Positions 32,445 through 41,113 of a DNA stretch of 64,000 bases are shown here, piece after piece. Source of the stretch: Aliishimia sp965656085 (GTDB taxonomy: Bacteria; Pseudomonadota; Alphaproteobacteria; Rhodobacterales; Rhodobacteraceae). The stretch lies in contig CBFHJA010000003.1 of the NCBI GenBank assembly GCA_965656085.1, positions 62,001 through 126,000 of the forward strand, written 5' to 3'. The translations under genes were made by a program, and so were the position numbers. Positions within the stretch are counted from its first letter, which is position 1. Each line of letters starts with the position of its first letter. The notes below the pieces were generated by a model. The model was not told the origin of the DNA. It searched no databases and saw only the letters and a program-made list of their open reading frames with translations.

Positions 32445-33239
32445 ATGTCCTATTCCGAGCTTTTCGGTAATCCCGAGCACCGAGCGCTTCTTCGTCGCGG
32501 CGAAGACCTGTGGCAAGTTGTCAAAGGCAATCCGCGCTTCGCCTACTACGGAACCGTCGTTTCACTCAGCGATCCGCAAGAAGACTGTGCCGATATTTTG
32601 GCCAGTCTTGCGCGACTGCAGGGATTGGGCATGAGTTTCTATTTTCCCAAGGACAAAGCGCCTGACCTATTGAGCGATTTGGAAAAGAGAGGGTTCCGTA
32701 CCGCGCAAAGCCTTTATCATCGCGGGGGTCGGGCTGCATATGAGGCGAGCCAATCTCTTTTGAAAAGGAAGGCGCTCCCCTCTGATTTGGAGGTCGTGCA
32801 GTTGGATTTTTCAACTCCAGAAAACATCATCCGGGCAACAGTAGACCTCTGCGAAGCTTGTGGTCTCAGTTCGATGCCAGGTGAGGTTATGCGGGGGGCC
32901 ATCATTCCGGGTGTTAACTTGGTCGCTTTGGATCGAAGTGGGACTCCGGTTGCAACCGCCGCTTCATATGCGATGCATGCGCAAAACACACCCCGCGAGA
33001 ACGAGGCATTCTGGGGTGTGCTTGCCACCCGCGAATATCGACGTGGTCAGGGGATCGCCGCATGGCTAGGGGCGTTGGCGATCAAGCATATGTGGGAAGT
33101 TGAGGGCATGAGGGCCTTCAACACCGGCATTAAGGCGGAAAACCTGGCATCACAAGCGGCCTGTGCCAAACTCGGAATTTTGAACACCGACTGGGTTACA
33201 ACGTTCTGTTTTGATGATGAGCGCATGGCTGCAAGCTAG
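32445..33239 (+). CDS. GNAT-like acetyltransferase
   Basis: A 264-residue protein. The second half carries the GNAT core: LVALDRSGTPVATAASYAM (strands 2-4), then GVLATREYRRGQGIAAWLGALAIKHM, in which RRGQGIA is the acetyl-CoA pyrophosphate loop, and then FNTGIKAENLASQAACAKLG, the typical N..S...Y/A..G helix. The N-terminal half is not recognisable beyond a weak GNAT-like repeat. The substrate is unknown. Base composition is clearly less GC-rich than that of the neighbours, so it may have been acquired. Confidence 0.7.
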   Translation: MSYSELFGNPEHRALLRRGEDLWQVVKGNPRFAYYGTVVSLSDPQEDCADILASLARLQGLGMSFYFPKDKAPDLLSDLEKRGFRTAQSLYHRGGRAAYEASQSLLKRKALPSDLEVVQLDFSTPENIIRATVDLCEACGLSSMPGEVMRGAIIPGVNLVALDRSGTPVATAASYAMHAQNTPRENEAFWGVLATREYRRGQGIAAWLGALAIKHMWEVEGMRAFNTGIKAENLASQAACAKLGILNTDWVTTFCFDDERMAAS

Positions 33240-33394
33240 CCGACAACCCAATTGGCTTTTTCCAGATACCATGAGCAAAGCAGTCGTTCGCACAATCCGC
33301 AGCATCTGCTGAAATGGACTCACAACAGACCTTGGCAGCAAGGCGCTATCGTAAGGAGGCTGAGCCGCAAACACGCAAAAATCAGCGCCTGCAT

Positions 33395-34114
33395 TTACCC
33401 GAAAATAAGCGCCCAGAGCACCGGCAGCAGGAGCGCGGTGGCCAGCGCGTTGAGGCCCATCGCGAGGCCGGAGAACGCGCCTGCCGTTTCGTTGACGGAT
33501 AGAGCGCGGGCGGTGCCGATGCCGTGGCTGGACGTGCCCATCGCGAGGCCGCGCGCGCGCCAGTCGGTGATCCCGAACAGCGTCATCAGGGGCGGGCCGA
33601 ACATCGCGCCGAAAATGCCCGAGACGATCACGATCACCGCCGTCAGCGAGGGCAAGCCGCCCAGTTGTTCCGAGATGCCCATCGCCACCGGGGCCGTCAC
33701 CGATTTCGGCGCGATGCTCGCCATCAACTCCGCCGTGCCCCCGAGGAGCCAGACTGTGCCCACCGCCGACGCGCTGGCCGCCAGCGAGCCCAGCCCCAGC
33801 GACACCGCGATCGCCAGCGCCGCGCGGCGCACGAGGTGCCATTGGCGATAGAGCGGGATCGCCAGCGCCACCGTCGCCGGACCCAGCAGGAAATGCACGA
33901 ACTGCGCGCCGTCGAAATAGGTCGCGTAGTCAGTACCGGTGAGGGTCAGCACGCCAACGATCAGCAGCACCGCGATCAGGACCGGGTTGAGCAAGGCCGT
34001 TCGCCCCGCCTTCTCGAAAAGCCATGCCGCCGCCTGATACGCGCAGAGTGTCAGGGTCAAGTGGAAGAGCGGCGAGGTGTTCAGATACACCCATGTCTCG
34101 GCGAGGTTATCCAT
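33395..34114 (-). CDS. lrgB: LrgB/CidB-family membrane protein
   Basis: A 239-residue, highly hydrophobic protein with the LrgB core: LLGPATVALAIPLYRQW, LAPKSVTAPVA-like SIAPKSVTAPVAMGI, GIFGAMFGPPL and RGLAMGTSSHGIGTARAL. The family works with LrgA in controlling murein hydrolase activity or in exporting small metabolites such as pyruvate or glycolate, depending on the organism. Its start overlaps the end of the LrgA gene by 8 bases, so the pair is translationally coupled. Which substrate it handles here is open. Confidence 0.88.
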   Translation of the reverse strand: MDNLAETWVYLNTSPLFHLTLTLCAYQAAAWLFEKAGRTALLNPVLIAVLLIVGVLTLTGTDYATYFDGAQFVHFLLGPATVALAIPLYRQWHLVRRAALAIAVSLGLGSLAASASAVGTVWLLGGTAELMASIAPKSVTAPVAMGISEQLGGLPSLTAVIVIVSGIFGAMFGPPLMTLFGITDWRARGLAMGTSSHGIGTARALSVNETAGAFSGLAMGLNALATALLLPVLWALIFG

Positions 34115-34445
34115 CGCGCAGCAGCCATTTCATCAGAAGCCCCGTGACCACAAAGGCCAGCGAGGACGACACCACCAGCCCCAGCCCCAAGGGCACAAGC
34201 GCCTCGCCCAGAACGCCCATATGCATCATCACGCCTGTTCCCGCTGGAACAAAGAGCAGCGACAGGCTGCGCAAGAGGCCATCGCTGACATTTGCCAGCC
34301 CGGACGGCACATCGCCCCGGATCATCAACCCGCAAAACAGGATCAGCATCCCAAGCACCGGACCGGGCACCGGCAGACCCAGCACGCCGACCGTGGCCTC
34401 GCCGATCAACTGGCACAGCAGAATGAGGGTCAGATATCCAAGCAT
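34107..34445 (-). CDS. lrgA: LrgA/CidA-family holin-like membrane protein
   Basis: A 112-residue protein with four hydrophobic segments. LGLPVPGPVLGMLILFCGLM is the family hallmark, followed by LSLLFVPAGTGVMMH. I chose the ATG at 34445 (MLGYLTLILLCQLIGE), since the upstream extension is Arg/Pro-rich and unlike the family. The protein is holin-like and is expected to form a membrane complex with LrgB, encoded next with an 8-base overlap. Confidence 0.88.
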   Translation of the reverse strand: MLGYLTLILLCQLIGEATVGVLGLPVPGPVLGMLILFCGLMIRGDVPSGLANVSDGLLRSLSLLFVPAGTGVMMHMGVLGEALVPLGLGLVVSSSLAFVVTGLLMKWLLRDG

Positions 34446-34604
34446 GGCAGGCCTCCTGTGGGGATTGCCCCAGCACGGTTTCACCCTGCACGGCGCGGGT
34501 CAAGGCAGCAGCGCGCAAAGCCGAGCGTCGCTAAGGCACAGGGCCCTGCACGTGTTCGGGTGGCCAGCACCAGGCAGACGGAGCGCGCCCCCGCGCGGCG
34601 TATT

Positions 34605-34835
34605 TCAGGGCAGCCAGCTCGCGACGACGCGCAGGATCACCTCGGGGATGGCCGCTAGCGTATAGCCCGGCTCGGCAGTCTGCACCGCGAAGAGGATAAG
34701 GCCAAAGACAAGCAGCAGCGTCAGGGACGAGGCACGAGGCGGGCGGCCATCGCTCCAAGCGGAGATGAGCGCAGGGAAGGACACAAATATCAGGATAAGG
34801 CCAAAGACAAGCGCGCTGTCGGGTGTCATGACCAC
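34605..34835 (-). CDS. Small two-helix membrane protein next to pyk
   Basis: A 76-residue protein with hydrophobic segments at about residues 9-26 and 39-52, a WSDGRPPRAS loop between them and an amphipathic tail. It lies 26 bases downstream of the pyk stop on the same strand. Similar short proteins follow pyk in related bacteria, as I recall. No function can be given. MTPDSAL at residue 3 is an alternative start. Confidence 0.6.
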   Translation of the reverse strand: MVMTPDSALVFGLILIFVSFPALISAWSDGRPPRASSLTLLLVFGLILFAVQTAEPGYTLAAIPEVILRVVASWLP

Positions 34836-34861
34836 AAGTTCTTCCGCATCGTTCCGCGCGC

Positions 34862-36307
34862 CTATTCGGGGTCCGCGGCGAAAATCAGCCGTTCGTCACA
34901 GGGCGCCACACGCAGGATGTTGGTCGTGCCCGGCACGTTAAAGGGCACCCCTGCGATGACGACGATATGATCTTCCTCTGTCGCGAACCCTTCGGCGCGG
35001 GCCGCGCGCACCGCGCTCACCACCGCGCCTTTGAAGCGGTCCACGGTCCCCGTGAGCACGCAATTGGTTCCCCAACTCAGTGCCAGCCGGCGTGCGGTGC
35101 TGTGCAGAGGCGTGAGCGCGATGATCGGCACGCGGGGGCGCTCGCGGGCCGTCAGGAGCGCCGTGGTGCCCGATTGGGTGAAGCAGCAGATCGCCTTGAC
35201 GTTGGTGGTCTCGGCCACCTCGCGCGCCGCCGCCACCATCGCGTCGGCCACGGTGGTGCGGCTGGCATGACGCGAGGCCTCGATGATCTGTGTATAGGTC
35301 GGATCCAGCTCCACCTCGGTGGCGACATTGTCCATCGTGTGCACGGCTTCGAGCGGGTATTGCCCCGCCGCGCTCTCGGCGCTGAGCATGACCGCGTCGG
35401 CGCCCTCATAGATCGCCGTGGCGACGTCCGAGACCTCGGCCCGGGTCGGCATCGGGCTTTCGATCATCGATTCGAGCATCTGCGTGGCGACAATCACCGG
35501 CTTGCCCGCCGCGCGGCATTTGCGCACCAGCCGCTTCTGGATCGGTGGGACGTTCTGCACCGGCAATTCAACCCCGAGATCGCCGCGCGCGACCATGATA
35601 CCGTCGGAGACCGCGAGGATATCCTCGAAGCGCTCCACCGCGTTGGGCTTCTCGATCTTGCTCAGCACGGCGGCACGTCCGTAGATCAGATCGCGCGCTT
35701 CCTCCACATCAGCGGCGCGCTGCACGAAGGACAGCGCGACCCAATCGACGCCGAGCCCGCAGGCAAACTCCAGATCGGAGCGGTCCTTCTCGGACAGCGC
35801 CGCGAGCGGGAGTTCGGCATCGGGCACGTTCACGCCCTTGCGGTCGGAGATCGTACCGCCCGTGATCACCGTGCAATCGGCGAAATCGGGGCCGCAGTCC
35901 ATAACCTTGAGGGCGATCTTGCCGTCATTCACCAGCAGATGCGCGCCAGGCTTGAGCGCGGCGAAAATCTCCGTGTGGGGCAGGTTCACGCGGGTCTGAT
36001 CGCCGGGCGCGGGATCGAGGTCGAGGCGGAAGGACGCGCCCTCTTCGAGATCGACCGGACCGGCTGCAAAGGTGCCAACGCGCAGTTTCGGCCCCTGCAA
36101 ATCGGCCAGAATGCCAATGGGCGAGCCCAGATCGGCCTCGACCTTGCGGATGATCGCATGTTTGGCGGCGATCTCGTCCTGTGTGCCGTGCGACATGTTC
36201 AGCCGGAACACATCGGCCCCGGCCTCATGCAGGGCGCGGATCATCTCGTAGGTTTCCGAAGACGGGCCGAGGGTGGCGACGATCTTGACGTTGCGCGTGC
36301 GTTTCAT
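34862..36307 (-). CDS. pyk: Pyruvate kinase
   Basis: A 481-residue enzyme converting phosphoenolpyruvate and ADP to pyruvate and ATP. Visible motifs are NVKIVATLGPSS at the N-terminus, FRLNMSHGT, the catalytic AVLSKIEKPNAVERF and GIMVARGDLGVELP, and the MLSAESAAG region. The C-terminal allosteric domain has AICCFTQSGTTALLTARERP. Length and order are standard for type II bacterial enzymes. The ATG at 36307 (MKRTRNVKIV) was chosen over 36349 because the extension is unlike the family. It is divergent from the N-formylglutamate amidohydrolase-like gene. Confidence 0.97.
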   Translation of the reverse strand: MKRTRNVKIVATLGPSSETYEMIRALHEAGADVFRLNMSHGTQDEIAAKHAIIRKVEADLGSPIGILADLQGPKLRVGTFAAGPVDLEEGASFRLDLDPAPGDQTRVNLPHTEIFAALKPGAHLLVNDGKIALKVMDCGPDFADCTVITGGTISDRKGVNVPDAELPLAALSEKDRSDLEFACGLGVDWVALSFVQRAADVEEARDLIYGRAAVLSKIEKPNAVERFEDILAVSDGIMVARGDLGVELPVQNVPPIQKRLVRKCRAAGKPVIVATQMLESMIESPMPTRAEVSDVATAIYEGADAVMLSAESAAGQYPLEAVHTMDNVATEVELDPTYTQIIEASRHASRTTVADAMVAAAREVAETTNVKAICCFTQSGTTALLTARERPRVPIIALTPLHSTARRLALSWGTNCVLTGTVDRFKGAVVSAVRAARAEGFATEEDHIVVIAGVPFNVPGTTNILRVAPCDERLIFAADPE

Positions 36308-36445
36308 GGCGGTCTGATCCCTCAAGCTGACATCCGCGCGGCGCTGCACGGAGGCGTTCCGACGATGTTACCGGTACCATTGCTTTCTGTCGCAATTCCC
36401 TTCCGGGTTCAACAGCGGTATGTGGCGGTGCGAGGTGACAGATAA

Positions 36446-37177
36446 ATGACATATGAGCCGTTTTACATACATGGCGCGGATCGTCCCGGCACGTGGGTCG
36501 TGACCTGCGATCATGCCACCAACACCGTGCCGCCCTTCGTGAATGGCGGCACGCTGGGGCTGCCGCCGGAAGATATGGACCGCCACATCGCCTATGATGT
36601 GGGCGCTGAGGGACTGGCGCTCGCACTCGGGGCGGCGCTGAACAGCCCGGTGATCTGCTCGAATTTCTCGCGGCTGGTGATCGACCCCAATCGGGGGCTG
36701 GACGATCCCACGTTGCTGATGAAACTCTATGATGGCTCGGTGATCCCCGCGAACCGCAGCGGCGACGATCTTCAGACCCGGCTCGCGCGCTGCTATGAGC
36801 CCTATCACGCGGCGCTGGAGACGCTGATGGCGCGCCCCCATGCAGTGCTGCTGTCGATCCACTCCTTCACGCCGCAACTGAGGGGACGCCCGCCGCGCCC
36901 GTGGCATGTGGGCATTCTCTCGGCCCATGACCGCCGCCTCGCGGACCCGCTTTTGGCGCGGCTGGCGGGCGAGCCTGACCTCAGTGTGGGCGACAACGAG
37001 CCCTATTCGGGCCATTTGCCGGGCGATGCGGTGGACCGCCACGCGCTGGATCATGGCCGCCCGAACGTGCTGGTGGAATTGCGCAACGACCTGATCGCGG
37101 ATGAAGAGGCGCAGTCCGATTGGGCCGAACGCCTCGCGCCGCTGCTTGACGCCGCGCGCGTGGATGCCAATCTGTAA
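36446..37177 (+). CDS. N-formylglutamate amidohydrolase-like protein
   Basis: A 243-residue member of the N-formylglutamate amidohydrolase family (HutG/FGase type), Zn-dependent hydrolases that release glutamate from N-formyl- or related N-acyl substrates. Visible are VVTCDHATNTVP near residue 20, HIAYDVGAEGLA, SRLVIDPNR, LLSIHSFTPQLRG and a C-terminal NVLVELRNDLI. No hut genes are adjacent, so the role may not be histidine breakdown. It is divergent from pyk, with 138 bases between starts. Confidence 0.85.
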   Translation: MTYEPFYIHGADRPGTWVVTCDHATNTVPPFVNGGTLGLPPEDMDRHIAYDVGAEGLALALGAALNSPVICSNFSRLVIDPNRGLDDPTLLMKLYDGSVIPANRSGDDLQTRLARCYEPYHAALETLMARPHAVLLSIHSFTPQLRGRPPRPWHVGILSAHDRRLADPLLARLAGEPDLSVGDNEPYSGHLPGDAVDRHALDHGRPNVLVELRNDLIADEEAQSDWAERLAPLLDAARVDANL

Positions 37178-37270
37178 CCACAGGACCCTGTTTTCCTTTT
37201 GAGTGAAAGACTTCACGGGCGACCGGGGGTGTGACCCCCCGGCCCGATATCAGCGAAGAGGACCGACCCC

Positions 37271-37585
37271 ATGGACGCACAGACCCAACTCGAGCTTGAA
37301 GCCGCCGCCTTCCGCCGCCTGCGCAAGCACCTGATGGAAGACCGCACCGATGTGCAGAATATCGACATGATGAACCTCACCGGGTTCTGCCGGAACTGCC
37401 TGTCGCGCTGGTATCAGGAAGCGGCCAATGAGCGTGGGATCAAGATGGGCAAGCAAGAGGCCCGGGAGATCTATTACGGCATGACCATGGATGAGTGGAA
37501 AGCCAACTACCAGACCGATGCCAGCCCCGAGAAGCAGGCCGCGTTCGAGAAGGCCTTCGCGGAGAATGTCGGCAAGGAGGGCTGA
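37271..37585 (+). CDS. DUF1244 family protein
   Basis: A 104-residue protein with the conserved DUF1244 core: RLRKHLMEDRTDVQNIDMMN, LTGFCRNCLSRWY and KQEAREIYYGMTMDEWK. A CRNC pair is conserved. Family members are small helical proteins of unknown function, common in proteobacteria. It lies 93 bases after the amidohydrolase gene on the same strand and may be co-transcribed. Confidence 0.9.
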   Translation: MDAQTQLELEAAAFRRLRKHLMEDRTDVQNIDMMNLTGFCRNCLSRWYQEAANERGIKMGKQEAREIYYGMTMDEWKANYQTDASPEKQAAFEKAFAENVGKEG

Positions 37586-38058
37586 CGGTCTCCGGAGCGG
37601 GTTTTCGCCGCGAAAGGTTAACGGTGCGAACGCCCGCACGCCTTGGATTTCGCGAAAAACGTGATTTCAGACGTTAACGCCATAAAAACAAGGTCTGGCA
37701 GCCGTATGGCGCGGCGTATGGCTAAGCGTATGGCACCTGTATGGCTCGTTTTTGATTCGTTCGCTGGTTAAGGCAGCGTGCGGTAGGGCGGCGTTAACGT
37801 CTGTGGCGAGCCGGGCGGTGGGCAGATTGCCCACCCTACCGGGTCGCCTCGGCAGCGTCCCACACCGATCCTCTGGGCGCCCCGCCCCTGTCCTCCTTTG
37901 GCTGAACATATCCCGGAGAGCGCGAGCGCCTGTCGGTCATCGCCCGCCGCCCCCTCTCGCCCATCGGCTATGCCGATAGGCTGCCGGTCTACGCCCGCCG
38001 CTGTCGCGGCAGGCTTGCACGCGGCAAGCTTGGGCAGAGCCTTTCGCACGCGCCAAAA
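37586..38058. other. 473-base intergenic stretch with short repeats
   Basis: I see no convincing gene here. It holds four copies of GTATGGC/GTATGGCT-like words between 37702 and 37745, then a GGTGGGCA-GAT-TGCCCACC hairpin at 37817-37835, followed by CCTACCGGGT. The last 150 bases are GC-rich and precede the dat stop codon on the other strand. Confidence 0.5.
37817..37835. repeat. Short palindrome (possible REP-like element)
   Basis: The arms GGTGGGCA and TGCCCACC pair perfectly around a 3-base loop, flanked by a GGTAGGG at 37782 and CCTACC at 37836. Hairpins with this GGTAGGGTGGGCA style are common dispersed intergenic repeats in bacteria. It could also act as a terminator for dat on the minus strand. 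Confidence 0.45.
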
Positions 38059-38925
38059 TCATACCGCCTTTTTGCGGCTTTCATCGAGGTAGATCTCGCG
38101 CAGGCGTCCGGCCACGGGGCCGGGTTTGCCCGTACCCACCGCCGCGCCGTCGATCTCGACAACCGGCAGCACGAAGGCCGAGGCCGAGGTGAAAAACGCC
38201 TCATCGGCGGCGCGGGCCTCTTCGATGGTGAAATTGCGCTCTTCGACCTCCATCTGCGCCTCTTCGGCAAAGCGCAGCACGGCAGCGCGGGTGATGCCGT
38301 GGAGGATGTCGCTCGACAATTTGCGGGTGATGATCTTGCCATCCTTGACGATATAGGCGTTGTTCGACGTGCCTTCAGTCACGAACCCGTCCTGCACCAT
38401 CCACGCGTCATCGGCCCCGGCCTTCTTGGCCATCATCTTGCCCATCGACGGGTAAAGAAGCTGCACTGTCTTGATATCGCGGCGGCCCCAGCGGATGTCC
38501 TCGATGGAGATCACCTTGATGCCGGTCTCAGCCTGCGGGTTGGCGGACAGGTTCGGCTTGTTCTGGGTGAAGAGCACGATGGTCGGCGGCGTGTCCTCGG
38601 GCGGGAAGGCGAAATCGCGGTCGCCGGGCGCGCCGCGCGTGATCTGGAGATAGACCAGCCCTTCGGTGATCTCGTTGAGGTGGACCAATTCACGGTGCAC
38701 CTCAAGCAAGTCCTCCTTGGAGATCGGATGCGTCATCTCCAGCTCGTTCAGCGAGCGTTCGAGCCGGACGGCGTGGCCGTCGAAGTCGATCAGTTTGCCG
38801 TCCAGCACCGAGGTCACTTCGTAGACCCCATCGGCCATCAGGAAGCCCCGGTCGAAGATTGAGATCGTGGCTTCGTTTTCCGGCAAATACTCGCCGTTCA
38901 CATAGACAGTGCGCATGTTGGTCAT
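38059..38925 (-). CDS. dat: D-amino-acid transaminase (class IV PLP)
   Basis: A 288-residue class IV aminotransferase resembling D-alanine transaminase. It has the N-terminal VYVNGEYLPENEATISIFDRGFLM, the catalytic lysine in DIKTVQLLYPSMGKM, and DGFVTEGTSNNAYIV as the phosphate-binding turn. It should swap amino groups between D-amino acids and 2-oxoglutarate, forming D-glutamate. The ATG at 38925 overlaps the dgcA stop as ATGA, arguing for coupling; MRTVYV at 38916 is the alternative start. Placed after dgcN-dgcA, it would feed D-glutamate to them. Branched-chain aminotransferase activity cannot be fully excluded. Confidence 0.85.
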   Translation of the reverse strand: MTNMRTVYVNGEYLPENEATISIFDRGFLMADGVYEVTSVLDGKLIDFDGHAVRLERSLNELEMTHPISKEDLLEVHRELVHLNEITEGLVYLQITRGAPGDRDFAFPPEDTPPTIVLFTQNKPNLSANPQAETGIKVISIEDIRWGRRDIKTVQLLYPSMGKMMAKKAGADDAWMVQDGFVTEGTSNNAYIVKDGKIITRKLSSDILHGITRAAVLRFAEEAQMEVEERNFTIEEARAADEAFFTSASAFVLPVVEIDGAAVGTGKPGPVAGRLREIYLDESRKKAV

Positions 38926-39890
38926 CCCCATAGGCCGGGCGCGGGCGGATGCACGCCGGCGGTATCGAATTTCAGCGGTTCGGGTCGGTCTTCGGCCAGC
39001 AGGAGCGGGCCGTCAAGGTCCACCACCGCCGCACCTTGTGCGACCAGCGTGGCGGGGGCCATCGCGAGCGAGGAGCCGACCATGCAGCCGACCATCACCG
39101 TGTAGCCCTCGGCCAGCGCCGCGACGCGCAGGGCCAGTGCCTCGGTCAGGCCGCCGGTCTTGTCGAGCTTGATGTTGACCATGTCATACTTGCCTTTGAG
39201 CCCCGGCAGCGAGGCGCGGTCATGGCAACTCTCGTCGGCGCAGACCGGCAGGACGCGTTCGAGGTCGCGCAGCGCGTCATCCGCGCCTGCGGGCAAGGGT
39301 TGCTCGACCATTTGCACGCCAAGCCGAACCAGCACCGGGGCGAGGGTTTTGTAGAGATCAGGCGTCCAGCCCTCGTTGGCATCGACGATGATGCGCGCGT
39401 CCGGGGCGCCCGCGCGCACCGCCTCGATGCGCGCCACATCCTGCTCGCCGCCGCCCAGCTTGGTCTTGAGCAGCGGGCGGTGGGCGTTCTGGGCAGCCTG
39501 CGCCTGCATCTTCTCGGGTGCGTCGAGCGACAGGGTATAGGCGGTGATTTCGGGGCCGGGCTTAGGCAGGCCCGCCAGCTCCCAGACCCGCTTGCCCGCG
39601 CGCTTGGCTTCCAAGTCCCAGAGCGCGCAATCGACCGCGTTGCGGGCCGCGCCAGCCGGCAGGAGGTCGTAAAGGGCGTCGCGCGTCACGGTATCGGGCA
39701 GGCTTTCGATCTGTGCAGTGACGCTGTCGAGGGTTTCGTCATAGCGGGCATAGGGCACACATTCGCCCCAGCCTTGATGCGCGCCGTCCGACAGACGCAC
39801 GGTCAGCACCTGCGCTTCGGTGCGCGAGCCCCGCGCGATGGTGAAGACCTGCGCGAGTTGGAAGACGTCTTTGGTGACGGTTATGTCCAT
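38922..39890 (-). CDS. dgcA: N-acetyl-D-glutamate racemase DgcA (enolase superfamily)
   Basis: A 322-residue enolase-superfamily protein of the muconate-lactonizing/dipeptide-epimerase group. The N-terminal capping domain ends about residue 105. The barrel has PLLKTKLGG with a K.K catalytic lysine pair, metal ligands in IIVDANEGW, MVEQPLP and VCADES, and the second-side lysine in NIKLDKTGGL. In the DgcN-DgcA pathway this class racemises N-acetyl-D-glutamate to the L form. The assignment rests on the adjacent dgcN and dat; on its own an L-Ala-D/L-Glu epimerase would be the alternative. Confidence 0.8.
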   Translation of the reverse strand: MDITVTKDVFQLAQVFTIARGSRTEAQVLTVRLSDGAHQGWGECVPYARYDETLDSVTAQIESLPDTVTRDALYDLLPAGAARNAVDCALWDLEAKRAGKRVWELAGLPKPGPEITAYTLSLDAPEKMQAQAAQNAHRPLLKTKLGGGEQDVARIEAVRAGAPDARIIVDANEGWTPDLYKTLAPVLVRLGVQMVEQPLPAGADDALRDLERVLPVCADESCHDRASLPGLKGKYDMVNIKLDKTGGLTEALALRVAALAEGYTVMVGCMVGSSLAMAPATLVAQGAAVVDLDGPLLLAEDRPEPLKFDTAGVHPPAPGLWG

Positions 39891-39896
39891 GGCCTC

Positions 39897-39955
39897 GTCC
39901 CGGACCTGATCCGGGACCTCCCTGTGGTGTCGAGGCCCCGGCTCAAGCCCGGGGC
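39897..39955. repeat. Twin-hairpin intergenic repeat between dgcN and dgcA
   Basis: Two adjacent perfect hairpins: arms GTCCCGGA/TCCGGGAC at 39897-39917 and GCCCCGG/CCGGGGC at 39935-39955. GGACCTGATCCGGGAC and GGCTCAAGCCCGGGG phrases of this type are widespread dispersed repeats in alphaproteobacteria. Being inside an operon, it may tune relative expression or RNA stability. Confidence 0.6.
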
Positions 39956-39964
39956 GTGTTGGTC

Positions 39965-40966
39965 TCAGCCCGCCAGAAGCGCGTCGACCAGCTTGGCCGC
40001 GCCGAAGCGGTAGGGGTCCGTCGCGGGGATGCCCATGCGGGTTTCGATCTCGGCTAGGCAGGCCTTTGCGTCGTCCTCGCCCAGCGCCTTGGTGTTCACC
40101 GACACACCCGCGACGAAACAGGCCGGGTTGGCGACTTGGGCCAGCGGCAGCGCGGTGTCGCGAAGCTGCTCCAGCGTCGGCACGCCGTAATGCGGCAGGC
40201 CGCGCATATGGGTGCGGGTCGGCTCATGGGCGAGGATCAGCGCGTCGGGCTGGCCGCCATGGATCAGCGCCATGGTCACGCCCGAATAGGACACGTGGAA
40301 CAGGCTCCCCTGCCCTTCGATATGATCCCAGTGATCGGCGTCATTGGCCGGTGTCAGGTACTCAACCGCCCCGGCCATGAAATCGGCGACCACCGCGTCG
40401 AGCGGCACGCCTTTGCCGGTCACGAGAATGCCGGTCTGGCCGGTGGCGCGGAAGTCGGACTTGAGCCCGCGCTGGCGCATCTCGGCGTCCATCGACATGG
40501 CGGTATACATCTTGCCGCAGGAGCAATCGGTGCCGATGGCGAGCACGCGCTTGCCGCTGCGCTTCTCGCCATTGGCGATCGGGTAGTTGACCGCCGGCAC
40601 GCGCACATCGTGCAAGGTGCCGCCGGTGACTTCGGCAGCGGCGACGAGCGCGGGTTCGTGGCGCAGCAGGTTGTGCAGGCCAGCGGCGACGTCATAGCCC
40701 TTGTGCAGCGCCTCGACGATGACCTCTTTCCACGCGTCGGAAATGATGCCGCCCCGATTGGCGACACCGATCACCAGCGTCTTGGCGCCGGCGGCGCGGG
40801 CTTCGTCAAGGCTCATGTCCGTGAGGCCCATATCCGCACCGCAGCCGGGCAGACGGAACTGGCCAACGGCGTTTTCCGGGCGCCAATCCTTGATACCTTG
40901 CGCGACTTTGGCCGCAAGCTGGTCGGGGGCGTCGCCGAGGAACAGAAGATAGGGGGTCTGGATCAT
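39965..40966 (-). CDS. dgcN: D-glutamate N-acetyltransferase DgcN (DUF1611)
   Basis: A 333-residue DUF1611-type protein. It starts MIQTPYLLFLGDAPDQLAAK. It has the conserved VGVANRGG and GLHNLLRHEPAL segments and a P-loop-like RVLAIGTDCSCGKMYTAM, followed by ATGQTGILVTGKGVPLDAVV, IEGQGSLFHVSYSG and LAHEPTR. DgcN acetylates D-glutamate, and the product is racemised by DgcA. Gene order dgcN-dgcA-dat gives a short route from D-amino acids to N-acetyl-L-glutamate. The ATG at 40966 is used because the upstream extension is not family-like. It is divergent from mcl1. Confidence 0.85.
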   Translation of the reverse strand: MIQTPYLLFLGDAPDQLAAKVAQGIKDWRPENAVGQFRLPGCGADMGLTDMSLDEARAAGAKTLVIGVANRGGIISDAWKEVIVEALHKGYDVAAGLHNLLRHEPALVAAAEVTGGTLHDVRVPAVNYPIANGEKRSGKRVLAIGTDCSCGKMYTAMSMDAEMRQRGLKSDFRATGQTGILVTGKGVPLDAVVADFMAGAVEYLTPANDADHWDHIEGQGSLFHVSYSGVTMALIHGGQPDALILAHEPTRTHMRGLPHYGVPTLEQLRDTALPLAQVANPACFVAGVSVNTKALGEDDAKACLAEIETRMGIPATDPYRFGAAKLVDALLAG

Positions 40967-41089
40967 GGCAGAGGTCCTCTTGGATTCGCGTTCCGACATA
41001 GTGTTCCGTAAACGCACCGCAAAAGCATCGCCGATGCGACGTGGAAACCCGCACTATTGAAGATTTTTTGCGCACGGCCCGAGGTTTGC

Positions 41090-41113
41090 GCACAATTTTT
41101 GCAAAAATTGTGC
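41090..41113. promoter_or_regulatory. Perfect 24-base palindrome between dgcN and mcl1
   Basis: The arm GCACAATTTTTG and its exact reverse complement meet with no spacer. The centre contains TTTGCAAA, the word bound by short-chain fatty-acyl-CoA regulators such as PccR in related bacteria, though that site is normally duplicated. TTGCGCA-like words flank it at 41068-41074 and 41086-41092, and a TTGCGC...GCGCAA pair lies near 41148-41165. An operator is likely; the regulator is not known. Confidence 0.65.

Noticed and set aside
34967..36445. A 492-codon plus-strand frame over pyk
   Set aside because: It is antisense to a complete pyruvate kinase and has no recognisable domain.
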